From Leptospira sp. (GTDB lineage Bacteria > Spirochaetota > Leptospiria > Leptospirales > Leptospiraceae): DNA of 64,000 nt. The position numbers were made by a program, and so were the translations under genes. The DNA lies in assembly GCA_027533185.1 (NCBI GenBank), contig JAPZTS010000016.1, forward strand, positions 1 to 64,000. Direction: 5' to 3'. This document shows, in pieces, positions 27,353-35,319 of this stretch (position 1 is the stretch's first letter; each line of letters opens with the position of its first letter). The notes beneath the pieces were generated by a model that was given only the letters and a program-made list of their open reading frames with translations, was not told the origin of the DNA and did no database searches.

Positions 27353-27745
27353 ATGAAGAGAAGATTTACAGCCATTCTACTTGTTGTATTTGTTTTCTAT
27401 TTGGGTTGCAAATCGTCTCTTCTTTCTGATTGCCAAAAGGAAAAATCTGTTCAGCTCCCTTCATGCCACCAAACTTCTGATTTGGTGGAAAACCATATGG
27501 AAAGCAATGCAAAAACCAAAAAAAACTCTGGCTTATGTGAGTGTCCAGTATCATTTGAAGAACTAAAAGCAGATACTTTCGACTTCTTACCGAAAATCAG
27601 TTATGTAAAAGACTACTCCTTCGCGACACCAAACATTCTTAAGTTAGATCACAATGAACTTATGCTAATTGGCTTAGATAATGGTCTTCAACTTCAAAAT
27701 AAAATTTTATTCCTACAATTGAATTCAATTAAACTCCTGATTTGA
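27353..27745 (+). CDS. Small Cys-containing lipoprotein next to Csp
   Basis: A 130-residue lipoprotein from the ATG at 27353 (MKRRFTAILL, lipidated Cys in FYLGC). The mature N-terminal half carries further cysteines and histidines (DCQK, PSCHQ, ENHM, LCECP), which could bind copper. It lies 66 bases before a Csp-like gene, so a shared copper role is plausible but unproven. Some distance similarity to DUF2946-type small copper proteins is possible; I cannot confirm it. Confidence 0.62.
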   Translation: MKRRFTAILLVVFVFYLGCKSSLLSDCQKEKSVQLPSCHQTSDLVENHMESNAKTKKNSGLCECPVSFEELKADTFDFLPKISYVKDYSFATPNILKLDHNELMLIGLDNGLQLQNKILFLQLNSIKLLI

Positions 27746-27811
27746 GATTGAGGGTTCATTACCCCAAAGTATCTTTAAATCATTTCGAAAACAACTAACA
27801 TGGAGTAATAT

Positions 27812-28258
27812 ATGAATCGTAAACAATTTGTTCAAAATTTAGCAACAGCAGTTGCTGTATCTGGAGTGATTTCGGGATTATCTGCCGAAGATCATAAACA
27901 TGACTCTAAAACCATGGCTGGAGATTCCAAATCCAAGTATGGCAAGGCGATGATGGCGGCGATGCACTGTAAGTTGGCTGCTGAAGAATGTTTGAGCCAT
28001 TGTATCACAGAGCTTGGCAAAGGTGATAAATCATTGGCAACATGTGCAAAGAGTACTAAAGAAGTCATCGCAGTTTGTGACGCTTTTGTGACTTTAGCAA
28101 GTCAATCCTCCAGCTATACGAAGAAACTAGCAAACCTTTGTATCGAAATTTGTGAGGCGTGTGCAAAAGAATGTGAGAAACATGCATCGCACCACCAAAT
28201 CTGTAAAGACTGTCAAACAAGTTGCTTAAATTGTATTAAGGAACTTAAAAAAGTTTAG
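27812..28258 (+). CDS. Csp-like four-helix copper storage protein
   Basis: A 148-residue protein with an N-terminal export signal (residues 1-25; MNRKQF resembles a Tat start with RK in place of RR) and 13 cysteines arranged as HCKLAAEEC, LCIEICEACAKEC and CKDCQTSC. This Cys-rich four-helix bundle pattern is the Csp/DUF326 family, which stores many Cu(I) ions. Periplasmic location would match Csp1. It ends at a strong hairpin. Confidence 0.85.
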   Translation: MNRKQFVQNLATAVAVSGVISGLSAEDHKHDSKTMAGDSKSKYGKAMMAAMHCKLAAEECLSHCITELGKGDKSLATCAKSTKEVIAVCDAFVTLASQSSSYTKKLANLCIEICEACAKECEKHASHHQICKDCQTSCLNCIKELKKV

Positions 28259-28272
28259 TAGATATTGATGAT

Positions 28273-28300
28273 AAGAGATTCCTTATATTAGGAATCTCTT
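28273..28300 (+). terminator. Hairpin after the Csp-like gene
   Basis: AAGAGATTCC (28273-28282) and GGAATCTCTT (28291-28300) are perfect 10-base arms around an 8-base A/T loop, 14 bases after the Csp stop. The right arm is followed by CTGTTTG rather than a clean U-run. Confidence 0.7.
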
Positions 28301-28327
28301 CTGTTTGAGAATTGAAAAATCTCAGAT

Positions 28328-28383
28328 ACGTAAGTGGGTTTAAACTTATCTCCTTAGATTAGGAACCTACTTACGTTTTTTTT
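28328..28383 (+). terminator. Terminator with T-tract, in the end of the lipase-like gene
   Basis: ACGTAAGTGGGTT (28328-28340) pairs with AACCTACTTACGT (28364-28376) with one mismatch, and the right arm runs into eight T's (28376-28383). For plus-strand transcripts it is a good intrinsic terminator backing up the Csp hairpin. Its right arm overlaps the stop of the minus-strand gene. Confidence 0.6.
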
Positions 28384-29230
28384 TGGCAGGCTTTGAGTTT
28401 GTTAATTTTTTCTTTTTGGGAACTGGTTTAGCAACAGTTTTTGTTTTTTTTGCCTTAGATACTGGCTTTTCTTGTTTTTGATTTTTTAGTTGTGCTTTTT
28501 TGTATCGAGATGGTTCAAATTTAGAAAAATCTACTTCTATTTTTTTAGGTGCCGCAAAATCCAGATTAGGTTTTGGAGCAGGACTCAGATTAGAAGGATC
28601 TTTTGGTGTACCTAAAAACTCTCGTATCGTTCTTAGGTTTTCTCCCCGTCGTACAAGATTGTAATTTCCTGGTACATCAAACCAAAGATCCCTTCCTTGC
28701 CCAAACTCTGTACTTTCCTGTGGTCTAAAACTAAAATCTTCGATCGCAGACAATGGTTGAAATAAAGGGAAAAATAGAGCGTTCTTATAATTTTGTCTCA
28801 CCCACTCGGAATCATAACCCCAATAGGAATACTTACTATCATTAAAAACGACAGAACCATGGAAGGGAGTTCCTAGAGTAATAAGACGTTTTACCTTTCG
28901 TCTTGCTTCGTCTGGTAGTATCAAAACAAGGAGACCACCCGTATTGTGTGCGATCAAAGTAATTTCGTTAGGTGCTGTTAGTATTTGTTTTGCGAGATAG
29001 GCAACCGCTTCTTCTAGTGAATTAGAGTTTCGCAGGGTGGAAAGTATACCCACTCGAAATCCGAGGTTGTCTAGGTTTGACTTCAACTTTTGGTAGAAAG
29101 AGCGACCCGCTTTGAAACCGGGAACGATAAGAATATTCCGATCCTTGAAGTTGGATGTTTGTAAATGGCTTGGTAAATAAAAAGCAATGTAGGCCCAAAA
29201 TCGTTCAAAATATTCCAGAAAACGAAACAT
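28367..29230 (-). CDS. Lipase-fold alpha/beta hydrolase lacking the serine, Lys-rich tail
   Basis: A 287-residue protein with a lipase-like core: strand and oxyanion region ILIVPGFKAG (33-42), the nucleophile elbow position as LIAHNTGGL (92-100), and the following RLITLGTPFHGS (115-126) typical of class 1 lipases. The elbow reads A-H-N-T-G instead of G-H-S-x-G, so Asn96 stands where the catalytic serine should be. The C-terminal 50 residues are Lys- and Pro-rich. A non-catalytic or binding role is inferred; it could also use an unusual mechanism. Confidence 0.75.
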   Translation of the reverse strand: MFRFLEYFERFWAYIAFYLPSHLQTSNFKDRNILIVPGFKAGRSFYQKLKSNLDNLGFRVGILSTLRNSNSLEEAVAYLAKQILTAPNEITLIAHNTGGLLVLILPDEARRKVKRLITLGTPFHGSVVFNDSKYSYWGYDSEWVRQNYKNALFFPLFQPLSAIEDFSFRPQESTEFGQGRDLWFDVPGNYNLVRRGENLRTIREFLGTPKDPSNLSPAPKPNLDFAAPKKIEVDFSKFEPSRYKKAQLKNQKQEKPVSKAKKTKTVAKPVPKKKKLTNSKPAKKKRK

Positions 29231-29341
29231 AGTATAGATGTTTCCGCTCGGTCTTTTTCTTGTCTATGAAAATCAATTAAGTGAGTAATAATTCCTGAAT
29301 TGACTTAAGTTTCCTGGACTTTAACTTTGCCCTGTACTCTT

Positions 29342-29716
29342 ATGAGATTTGTCCCAAATTTCCTCACGATCTCTATGCTTCTCGTTTTTGCAGTGGGGAG
29401 CAGTCTCTCTGCCAATCCAGGCAGTTATAGTCGAGCCGAAGCTGAATTAGGACTGGCTTGGGACATAAAATACCCACTTCCGTTTCGTTCCGTTGAAAAA
29501 AAAGATCCAATGGGGCAAGGAATCCAACAAGTAAAGCGGCAAGGCTTCGTGTATTGGATGTACAATTTTGAAGTATTTATGCCTAAATACAAACGGGAAG
29601 GAAATTCCTTTCTTGCAAAAGAGGAAGGAAGAAGGATCACTGTATATTTTTTATGGAACCCAAATCTAGAGGATCCATACAGAATCGAGTTAGGAGAACC
29701 AAGCGAAGGAAACTAA
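29342..29716 (+). CDS. Unknown exported protein
   Basis: A 124-residue protein from the ATG at 29342 with a signal peptide (about 1-23, cleavage after SLSA) and a small mature domain. Family not recognised. It ends 1 base before the UDP-sugar pyrophosphorylase gene, so the two share a transcript. An in-frame TTG at 29327 is an alternative start but the ATG gives a cleaner signal peptide. Confidence 0.7.
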   Translation: MRFVPNFLTISMLLVFAVGSSLSANPGSYSRAEAELGLAWDIKYPLPFRSVEKKDPMGQGIQQVKRQGFVYWMYNFEVFMPKYKREGNSFLAKEEGRRITVYFLWNPNLEDPYRIELGEPSEGN

Positions 29717-29717
29717 G

Positions 29718-31136
29718 ATGGACCAAAAACTTTCAGATGAATTGATAACTAATAAAATGAAGGGTGAGTCCTTAAGTGATGCCTTTATTTCGGATTTCCT
29801 TATGAAAGTGGATGAGGTTCGGAAAGGTGAGACGGGAATTGCAAAATGGGATGAGGTCGGTGATTTAGTTCCATCAGAAGATGAAATTCTTTTTGAAGAG
29901 ATTCAAAAAAAATATCCTCTCAAAAAGGAACTCTTAGGAAAACTCGTTGTGATCAAGTTAAACGGTGGCCTCGGGACGAGTATGGGTTTAGAAAAGGCAA
30001 AGTCTCTAATTCCAATTAAAGATGGCCTTTCATTTCTTGCGGTCATGGCAAAACAAATCGAATACATTCGAGATAGGTATCAAACAGATATTCCGCTTCT
30101 GCTCATGGATTCTTATAACACCCAGAAAGATTCTCAGGAAGAATTGCAAAAGAACGGATTCAAACAGGGGCTTCGTTCCAGTTTTTTACAACATAAAGTA
30201 CCAAGACTTCTTAAAGATAGCCTATCGCCTGTTCAAGCTAAGAATGAGAAGGACGAGTGGTGCCCTCCTGGACATGGGGATATTTATTTCACAATGGTAG
30301 AAGAAGGCATTCTAGACGATTTAATTGCAAAAGGTTATGAAGTTGCCTTTTTGTCGAATGGTGACAATTTGGGAGCTACTGTAGATCCTCATATTGTTAC
30401 ATTCCTTTTGGAAGAAGGAATTCATTTTGCGATGGAAATGACTCCAAAGACTCTTGCAGATAAAAAGGGAGGTGCTATTTACCGCAAAACTGTTGGTGGC
30501 AAATTCATCCAGTACGAACTTCTCGAAACAGCTCAGGTTCCTAAAGAATACGAACATGAATTCAGTGGCTTAGGTAAATTTAGAACATTCTCGACGAATA
30601 ATCTTTGGATCAACTTGCGAGCATTAAAAGATCGCTTTGCTAAAGGTAATTTTAAACTTTCTCTTATTGTGAATCCAAAACAAGTTGAGGGGAAAGATGT
30701 TCTACAATTAGAAACTGCAATGGGAAGTGCTGTCGGTAATTTTACTAAATTTAAGGGAATCATAATACCAAGAGATAGATTTGCACCTGTTAAGAAGACA
30801 GAAGATTATTTAGTGCGACGGTCAGATGCGTACATTTTAAATGAAGATTTCTCACTTACGATGGCCCCTGAACGTAAAAAAAGAGGTCTCGACGAGGTAC
30901 TTGTTAGCTTAGACGAGGCTTATTACAAAAAGATTGCAGGTTTTGACAGGTTGTTTCTCGTTTGCCCATCGCTTGTCTTTTGTGAATCCTTGGAAGTGGA
31001 AGGTGAGGTTGAGTTTGATGTTTTGGTTTGCTTTTCTGGAAAAGTCAAAATTCGCAATACGACTGGGAGAAAACAAAAAATTTCAAGTCTCTCGAAAACT
31101 CAATTTGAAAACGAAACTGTTATCTTTGAAACCTAG
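29718..31136 (+). CDS. UTP-glucose-1-phosphate uridylyltransferase, eukaryote-like family
   Basis: Makes UDP-glucose from UTP and glucose-1-phosphate. The 472-residue protein belongs to the large UDPGP family rather than the GalU type: it carries KLNGGLGTSMGLEKAKS near residues 78-94, and SNGDNLGATVD (about 213-223) for metal and sugar binding, then a C-terminal beta-helix region. It supplies cell-envelope sugar precursors. Family assignment is firm; the exact sugar is inferred. Confidence 0.88.
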   Translation: MDQKLSDELITNKMKGESLSDAFISDFLMKVDEVRKGETGIAKWDEVGDLVPSEDEILFEEIQKKYPLKKELLGKLVVIKLNGGLGTSMGLEKAKSLIPIKDGLSFLAVMAKQIEYIRDRYQTDIPLLLMDSYNTQKDSQEELQKNGFKQGLRSSFLQHKVPRLLKDSLSPVQAKNEKDEWCPPGHGDIYFTMVEEGILDDLIAKGYEVAFLSNGDNLGATVDPHIVTFLLEEGIHFAMEMTPKTLADKKGGAIYRKTVGGKFIQYELLETAQVPKEYEHEFSGLGKFRTFSTNNLWINLRALKDRFAKGNFKLSLIVNPKQVEGKDVLQLETAMGSAVGNFTKFKGIIIPRDRFAPVKKTEDYLVRRSDAYILNEDFSLTMAPERKKRGLDEVLVSLDEAYYKKIAGFDRLFLVCPSLVFCESLEVEGEVEFDVLVCFSGKVKIRNTTGRKQKISSLSKTQFENETVIFET

Positions 31137-31392
31137 AAAAGTCATTTCCGTTCTTTTTGTTCTATATTTCTTTTGTAAATGTGGAGTACCATTTTCCCCA
31201 CGTAGCAATTGTTATGAGAAAAATAAATGTTCTACGATCGAAGGGCAATGTTTTTTACAAAACGGTGCCTACTACCGATTGGGAAGTGGAACGGGAGATA
31301 TCAGCTCTATCGATTTTACCATTCTTGCAGGAACCTGTCTTGGACTCGAGGCAACCTGTAGAAAAAATTGTGAAAGTGGAACCTTGTTTTAG
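31126..31392 (+). CDS. Small Cys-rich lipoprotein-like protein
   Basis: An 88-residue frame that begins inside the end of the previous gene (TTG at 31126; a TTG at 31105 is an alternative) and is otherwise free. It opens with basic residues and a hydrophobic stretch (VISVLFVLYFFC), consistent with a spirochaete lipoprotein signal, then eight cysteines overall, some probably in disulphides. No family recognised. Support comes from the signal-like start and the absence of any other gene here; the start is uncertain. Confidence 0.45.
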   Translation: MKPRKVISVLFVLYFFCKCGVPFSPRSNCYEKNKCSTIEGQCFLQNGAYYRLGSGTGDISSIDFTILAGTCLGLEATCRKNCESGTLF

Positions 31393-31451
31393 CGGAGATT
31401 CCATATGAAACCAGAGTAGCTAGCCGAACAGTCGTTATTTTTCTCTAAAGA

Positions 31452-33872
31452 TCATTCTCTCACAAATGAAAGTTGGCTTTTTTCAGGAACAAGTTCTCTA
31501 TCAATAAACTCACCTGAAAGGGATTCATTCGTTGGAGAAAGTTGAATCCGCCATTTTCCTTTTTCTTCAATTAGATCAGAGTCAATGATGTTTTGCCCTC
31601 TATAGATTTCCGTTTCATTCCATTTTAAAACTACATGACTTCCCGTTTCATCTGCATCAATAATCAATCGAATGGGTTTGACCTTATTTTTCCCGTCCCA
31701 ATACATCGCAGTCCAAGGACCAACAAATTTTTGGATGTTTGATTCACCGAAAGTTTTGATCTTTTTGACATCTGGAATCGTATCCGATAAAACTCCAATA
31801 GTAGGATCTGTGAATTTACTTTCACCAGTTCCAGGTACAACCGATTGGATTGTAAAAAAGTAAAATTGATTTTTAGGAAGTTTGGATACTTTAACAGAAT
31901 TTGATGTGACCGTTCGATAGAGAATCCATTCTTTTTCCGATTTCTTTCTGAAGAAAACTTTATACTCTTTAACCTTAGGAACAGCTGTCCAGGTTAATTG
32001 GAATTCGGATTGACTCGGTAATTCTAATATTTCCACTTGGTTTGGTGCGGCAGGCGCTCCCGTACGTTTTGCAACCAAGGACGGGAATCCAGAATCAACC
32101 TCAGAAGGTAGGCTGTACAGTTGACCTTCAAATTCCGCTACGATCGAGTAATACTTTTCGTCTTCAGAGGACCCGAGTTCACTATCTGTAAATTCTGTAT
32201 CCCTAGTTTTGCCTATCAAATTCCAATTGGCACCTAACTTTCTATAAATAAAGTATTGAATCGCAGAAGGAGAACCTTCCCATTTTAAAAGAACTTGTCC
32301 CGTATACAAACCTTTTGACGCAATTAAATTAGCAGGGCGAGGCTTTAAAATCTCCATTGGATCTAAATGGGCGGATACATAGCTAGATTTTTCACCGATG
32401 ATTGAATTCCTCTCAGGAATTACTTGGTAAATCTCACTGTCTCCATTCCGAGCTGCTTTAAAATCTGTGTAAGTGGGTTTGTCTGGTCTTCCTAAAAATC
32501 GATAGATTTTTGTAAGAGGATTCCACTTGTAAATGGCAAACTTTGTTCCAGGACTTTGTGGGTCCCAATTTAAAATGATTCTGTCATTTGTAGCAGCGAC
32601 GGAAGCTGTTAAGTTTGTGATCGGAAGAACTCCACCCGATTTTGCTGGTTCTTCCGCATAGCCGTCGTTTGAGTCACTAGAAGGTTCTGATATACTAATT
32701 TCGTTTAGACTTGCAACTCGGTAGGTATACGCTACTGCTTTTTGAATTCCAAAATCTTCAAAAAAACTAACCTTAGATAGACCCACAAGTTGGAATTTGC
32801 TTTCAGATTTTCGCTTTCGATAGATTTCATATCCGATGGCGTGTTTTTGTTTTGACCAAGACACACGGATACGATCTGAAAAATCACCTCGTGTGACAAA
32901 GACCTCTTTCGGAGGTAGCAAAGACTCGCCTGGGTATGAGATTTTGGAAAGTGAGGCAACTAACTTTGATTCAGTCGTTAGCTCCGATTCCGTCATAGGC
33001 TCGATTGTATAAATAGATCTAACTAAATTGTGAAAACTATCGTATGAGATCCAGAGATAACCAGAGTCACCCCAATCCTTGCCCCAAGAATTCCATACCC
33101 GGAATGCACGTTTTTTGTCGTTGTATCCCAAAATGATAAGAGATTGCGCACCTAGGATTTCACCTTCTGGCTTTGTGTAAATTTGAGTAGAGGGAGGATT
33201 TAGAAAATTTGAATGTACTAAGTAACCGATTGCTACAGGGTGACCTTCCAGGAGAGATTGTTTGATCGCTTTCGTATCAAAAGATTCAATACGGTAAACT
33301 CTAGAAAATCGAGCTTTTCTGCCTTGTTCAATGAGGCTCGGTTTTGGTTTGGATCGAAAATTCCCAAAGCTCTCATCCATAAGTTCTAAACTGACACCAC
33401 CACGACTTTCTGCGAGAATTAAGGCCTCTAGAAGGGATGCACCTTGGTCTTTGCCACCATTGAGCTGACTGTATATATAGTTTGCGGAGTATAGATTTTT
33501 TCTTCCTTCCGGTAGATTGGGAGACATTTTATGGAGTGACTCGATGCTCTTTTTTTTTGCTTCATAATACGAAGTAAGTCCAAAACCTACAGCAAAACCG
33601 ACGCTATTTTTTGTGCTACCCTGATCTCCAGGAGGTGGAAATTTTTCGGTAAGGTTTACCTCAATCGGCAAATTTATATTTGGTGATGACAATTTCTTTG
33701 GGAGACTTTCATAAAGGTCAAATGGATCGTGAGTAAGCCCTGGAAGATAATCCGATTTGGACTCCGTTTTCCCACTGACAGAACCAGTTTGAAAACTGAC
33801 AGATAGAATTATAAGCAGAGTTAGGATACAAAAAATCGTGATTCGTTTTTTCTGTCCTTTGTTTGGGAGCAT
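31452..33872 (-). CDS. Exported papain-fold pseudoprotease with fibronectin type III-like repeats
   Basis: An 806-residue protein: signal peptide or anchor (about 10-28), a papain-like C1 domain (about 70-295), then several fibronectin III-like beta domains (about 310-720) and a short C-terminal domain. The active-site loop reads DQGSTKNSVGFA (83-94), so Ser90 stands where the catalytic Cys belongs, and the His position is Gln243 (GAQSLIILGY); only Asn261 of WNSWG is kept. The enzyme is thus expected to be inactive as a cysteine protease. It lies 12 bases downstream of the TonB gene on the same strand. Confidence 0.85.
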   Translation of the reverse strand: MLPNKGQKKRITIFCILTLLIILSVSFQTGSVSGKTESKSDYLPGLTHDPFDLYESLPKKLSSPNINLPIEVNLTEKFPPPGDQGSTKNSVGFAVGFGLTSYYEAKKKSIESLHKMSPNLPEGRKNLYSANYIYSQLNGGKDQGASLLEALILAESRGGVSLELMDESFGNFRSKPKPSLIEQGRKARFSRVYRIESFDTKAIKQSLLEGHPVAIGYLVHSNFLNPPSTQIYTKPEGEILGAQSLIILGYNDKKRAFRVWNSWGKDWGDSGYLWISYDSFHNLVRSIYTIEPMTESELTTESKLVASLSKISYPGESLLPPKEVFVTRGDFSDRIRVSWSKQKHAIGYEIYRKRKSESKFQLVGLSKVSFFEDFGIQKAVAYTYRVASLNEISISEPSSDSNDGYAEEPAKSGGVLPITNLTASVAATNDRIILNWDPQSPGTKFAIYKWNPLTKIYRFLGRPDKPTYTDFKAARNGDSEIYQVIPERNSIIGEKSSYVSAHLDPMEILKPRPANLIASKGLYTGQVLLKWEGSPSAIQYFIYRKLGANWNLIGKTRDTEFTDSELGSSEDEKYYSIVAEFEGQLYSLPSEVDSGFPSLVAKRTGAPAAPNQVEILELPSQSEFQLTWTAVPKVKEYKVFFRKKSEKEWILYRTVTSNSVKVSKLPKNQFYFFTIQSVVPGTGESKFTDPTIGVLSDTIPDVKKIKTFGESNIQKFVGPWTAMYWDGKNKVKPIRLIIDADETGSHVVLKWNETEIYRGQNIIDSDLIEEKGKWRIQLSPTNESLSGEFIDRELVPEKSQLSFVRE

Positions 33873-33884
33873 TGTTCTAACCTT

Positions 33885-34535
33885 CTAGTCGTCTTCTAAA
33901 TCAAAACTGATTGGGAGCCTATGAGCCATACGTGTCGGTTTCCCTTTGTCATAACCTGGCGCAAATCTAGCTCTTTGGATGATTCGAATTGCCGCCTCAT
34001 CAAAGCCATAACCTGCGCGACCCGAAACAACTTTTACGCCTTGCAGAGTACCTGTCTCATCAACTTGTACAAGTAATACGACAGTCTTCTGGCTAATATT
34101 TGCTGCCTTAGCTGCTTCAGGAAAATAGGCTTTTAAGTCAAAGTCAATGATTGGCGTGGGTGGTCGATCTCCGTTGAAGGAAAACAAAAATCCATCTTTA
34201 TCTGTTCCATTTCCTGACAGTTGGTTCGGATTGATATCACTTGTATCTGGTTTGTCTTCTAAGGATTTATCTTGGTTAGAACCTTCCACCCATTCTTGTT
34301 TTTCTACCGGAGCAGGGCTTGAAGTACCACCTAAAAGTTCAGGTGGAATTTCTTCGAAGGCGACATCCATCTCATCCATATCGGTACTATCTTTGTAAGC
34401 CGCTTCGCTCGGCAATGTAAGGATGAAATAAACAAAAAAGCCAAATAAATGTAAGGCGCAGGAAAAAATCAAACTTGCTTTAAAAAGTCCAAACCTTCGG
34501 AGTTTATACTGTAAAGAAAGCGTAAAGGGCAACAT
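33885..34535 (-). CDS. TonB family energy transducer
   Basis: From the ATG at 34535 the protein has 216 residues: one N-terminal membrane helix (about 20-40), an acidic/Pro-containing linker and a C-terminal TonB domain ending in VVSGRAGYGFDEAAIRIIQRARFAPG. It transmits proton-motive energy to outer-membrane receptors. A longer frame starting at 34607 overlaps the ExbB gene by 68 bases and is less likely. It follows ExbB with a 4-base gap. No ExbD gene separates them. Confidence 0.85.
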   Translation of the reverse strand: MLPFTLSLQYKLRRFGLFKASLIFSCALHLFGFFVYFILTLPSEAAYKDSTDMDEMDVAFEEIPPELLGGTSSPAPVEKQEWVEGSNQDKSLEDKPDTSDINPNQLSGNGTDKDGFLFSFNGDRPPTPIIDFDLKAYFPEAAKAANISQKTVVLLVQVDETGTLQGVKVVSGRAGYGFDEAAIRIIQRARFAPGYDKGKPTRMAHRLPISFDLEDD

Positions 34536-34539
34536 AAGT

Positions 34540-35220
34540 TTAATGGTGTATATTTGGTGTTGAGCTCGATGATTGGTTGTGTTTCCCACTCGTAACAAAA
34601 CTCGCATGTATTTCTTTGGAAAGGATTTCTAAATTTCCAATGATGATTTTCATTTTACGAGTGAAGTAGTTGTTCGCCATTACAACGGGAATCGCAACAG
34701 CAAGACCTGCCGCAGTAGCAAGAAGAGCAGTCGATATACTTCTCATCACAACCTCGGCGCCTGAGTTTCCCAAGGTCCCCAGACCATAAAACGCCTTAAT
34801 CACACCAAGAACCGTTCCAAGTAAGCCGATAAATGGCGTGTTGTTTCCCAGGGTATTTAAAATAGGCAATCTCTCTTCCAGGCCTAATCTTTCTTTTAAG
34901 ATTTTCCCTTCCATTAGCTCTTGTAAGCCTTTGTGGTTTTCCTTCTCTCTCTCGAGGAAAAAATGTGCAAAGCGAGTGTAGGAATTTTCCAAAGGGTGTG
35001 TTTCCAAAGCCTTTTCACATCCTTTCAGGTCCCTATGACGGATCAAGAGGGTCAAAGAATCGAGGAGGGATTGAGAATTCTGGTCTAGATTGCGTTTGTA
35101 CACCACTAACCTTTCGATAAAGACCGCAATCGCGAGGATGCTCGCGAGGAGCATGATGATGAAGACTAAGGTTTCGCCAATATCTACAAAATTTTGCATG
35201 GTTTCGTCTACTTTTTGCAA
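34540..35220 (-). CDS. MotA/TolQ/ExbB proton channel protein
   Basis: A 226-residue membrane protein with an N-terminal helix (about 12-34) and the two later helices typical of ExbB/TolQ, including GNNTPFIGLLGTVLGVIKAFYGLG (about 125-148) and the ALLATAAGLAVAIPVVMANN block (about 165-184). It forms the proton channel partner of TonB. It is the first gene of an apparent ExbB-TonB-pseudopapain operon. Confidence 0.9.
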   Translation of the reverse strand: MQKVDETMQNFVDIGETLVFIIMLLASILAIAVFIERLVVYKRNLDQNSQSLLDSLTLLIRHRDLKGCEKALETHPLENSYTRFAHFFLEREKENHKGLQELMEGKILKERLGLEERLPILNTLGNNTPFIGLLGTVLGVIKAFYGLGTLGNSGAEVVMRSISTALLATAAGLAVAIPVVMANNYFTRKMKIIIGNLEILSKEIHASFVTSGKHNQSSSSTPNIHH

Positions 35221-35319
35221 TGATTTTGAGAATGGGTAGCAATAAAAGTCAAAAATCTAAAAAAGAACTTGGATTGATCCAAGGCTCGGCAAAGAAAACT
35301 CTGCTTGGAAGGGATAGAT

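Noticed and set aside
34535..34607. Longer form of the TonB protein starting at 34607
   Set aside because: The 24 extra residues lie within the ExbB gene and are not TonB-like.
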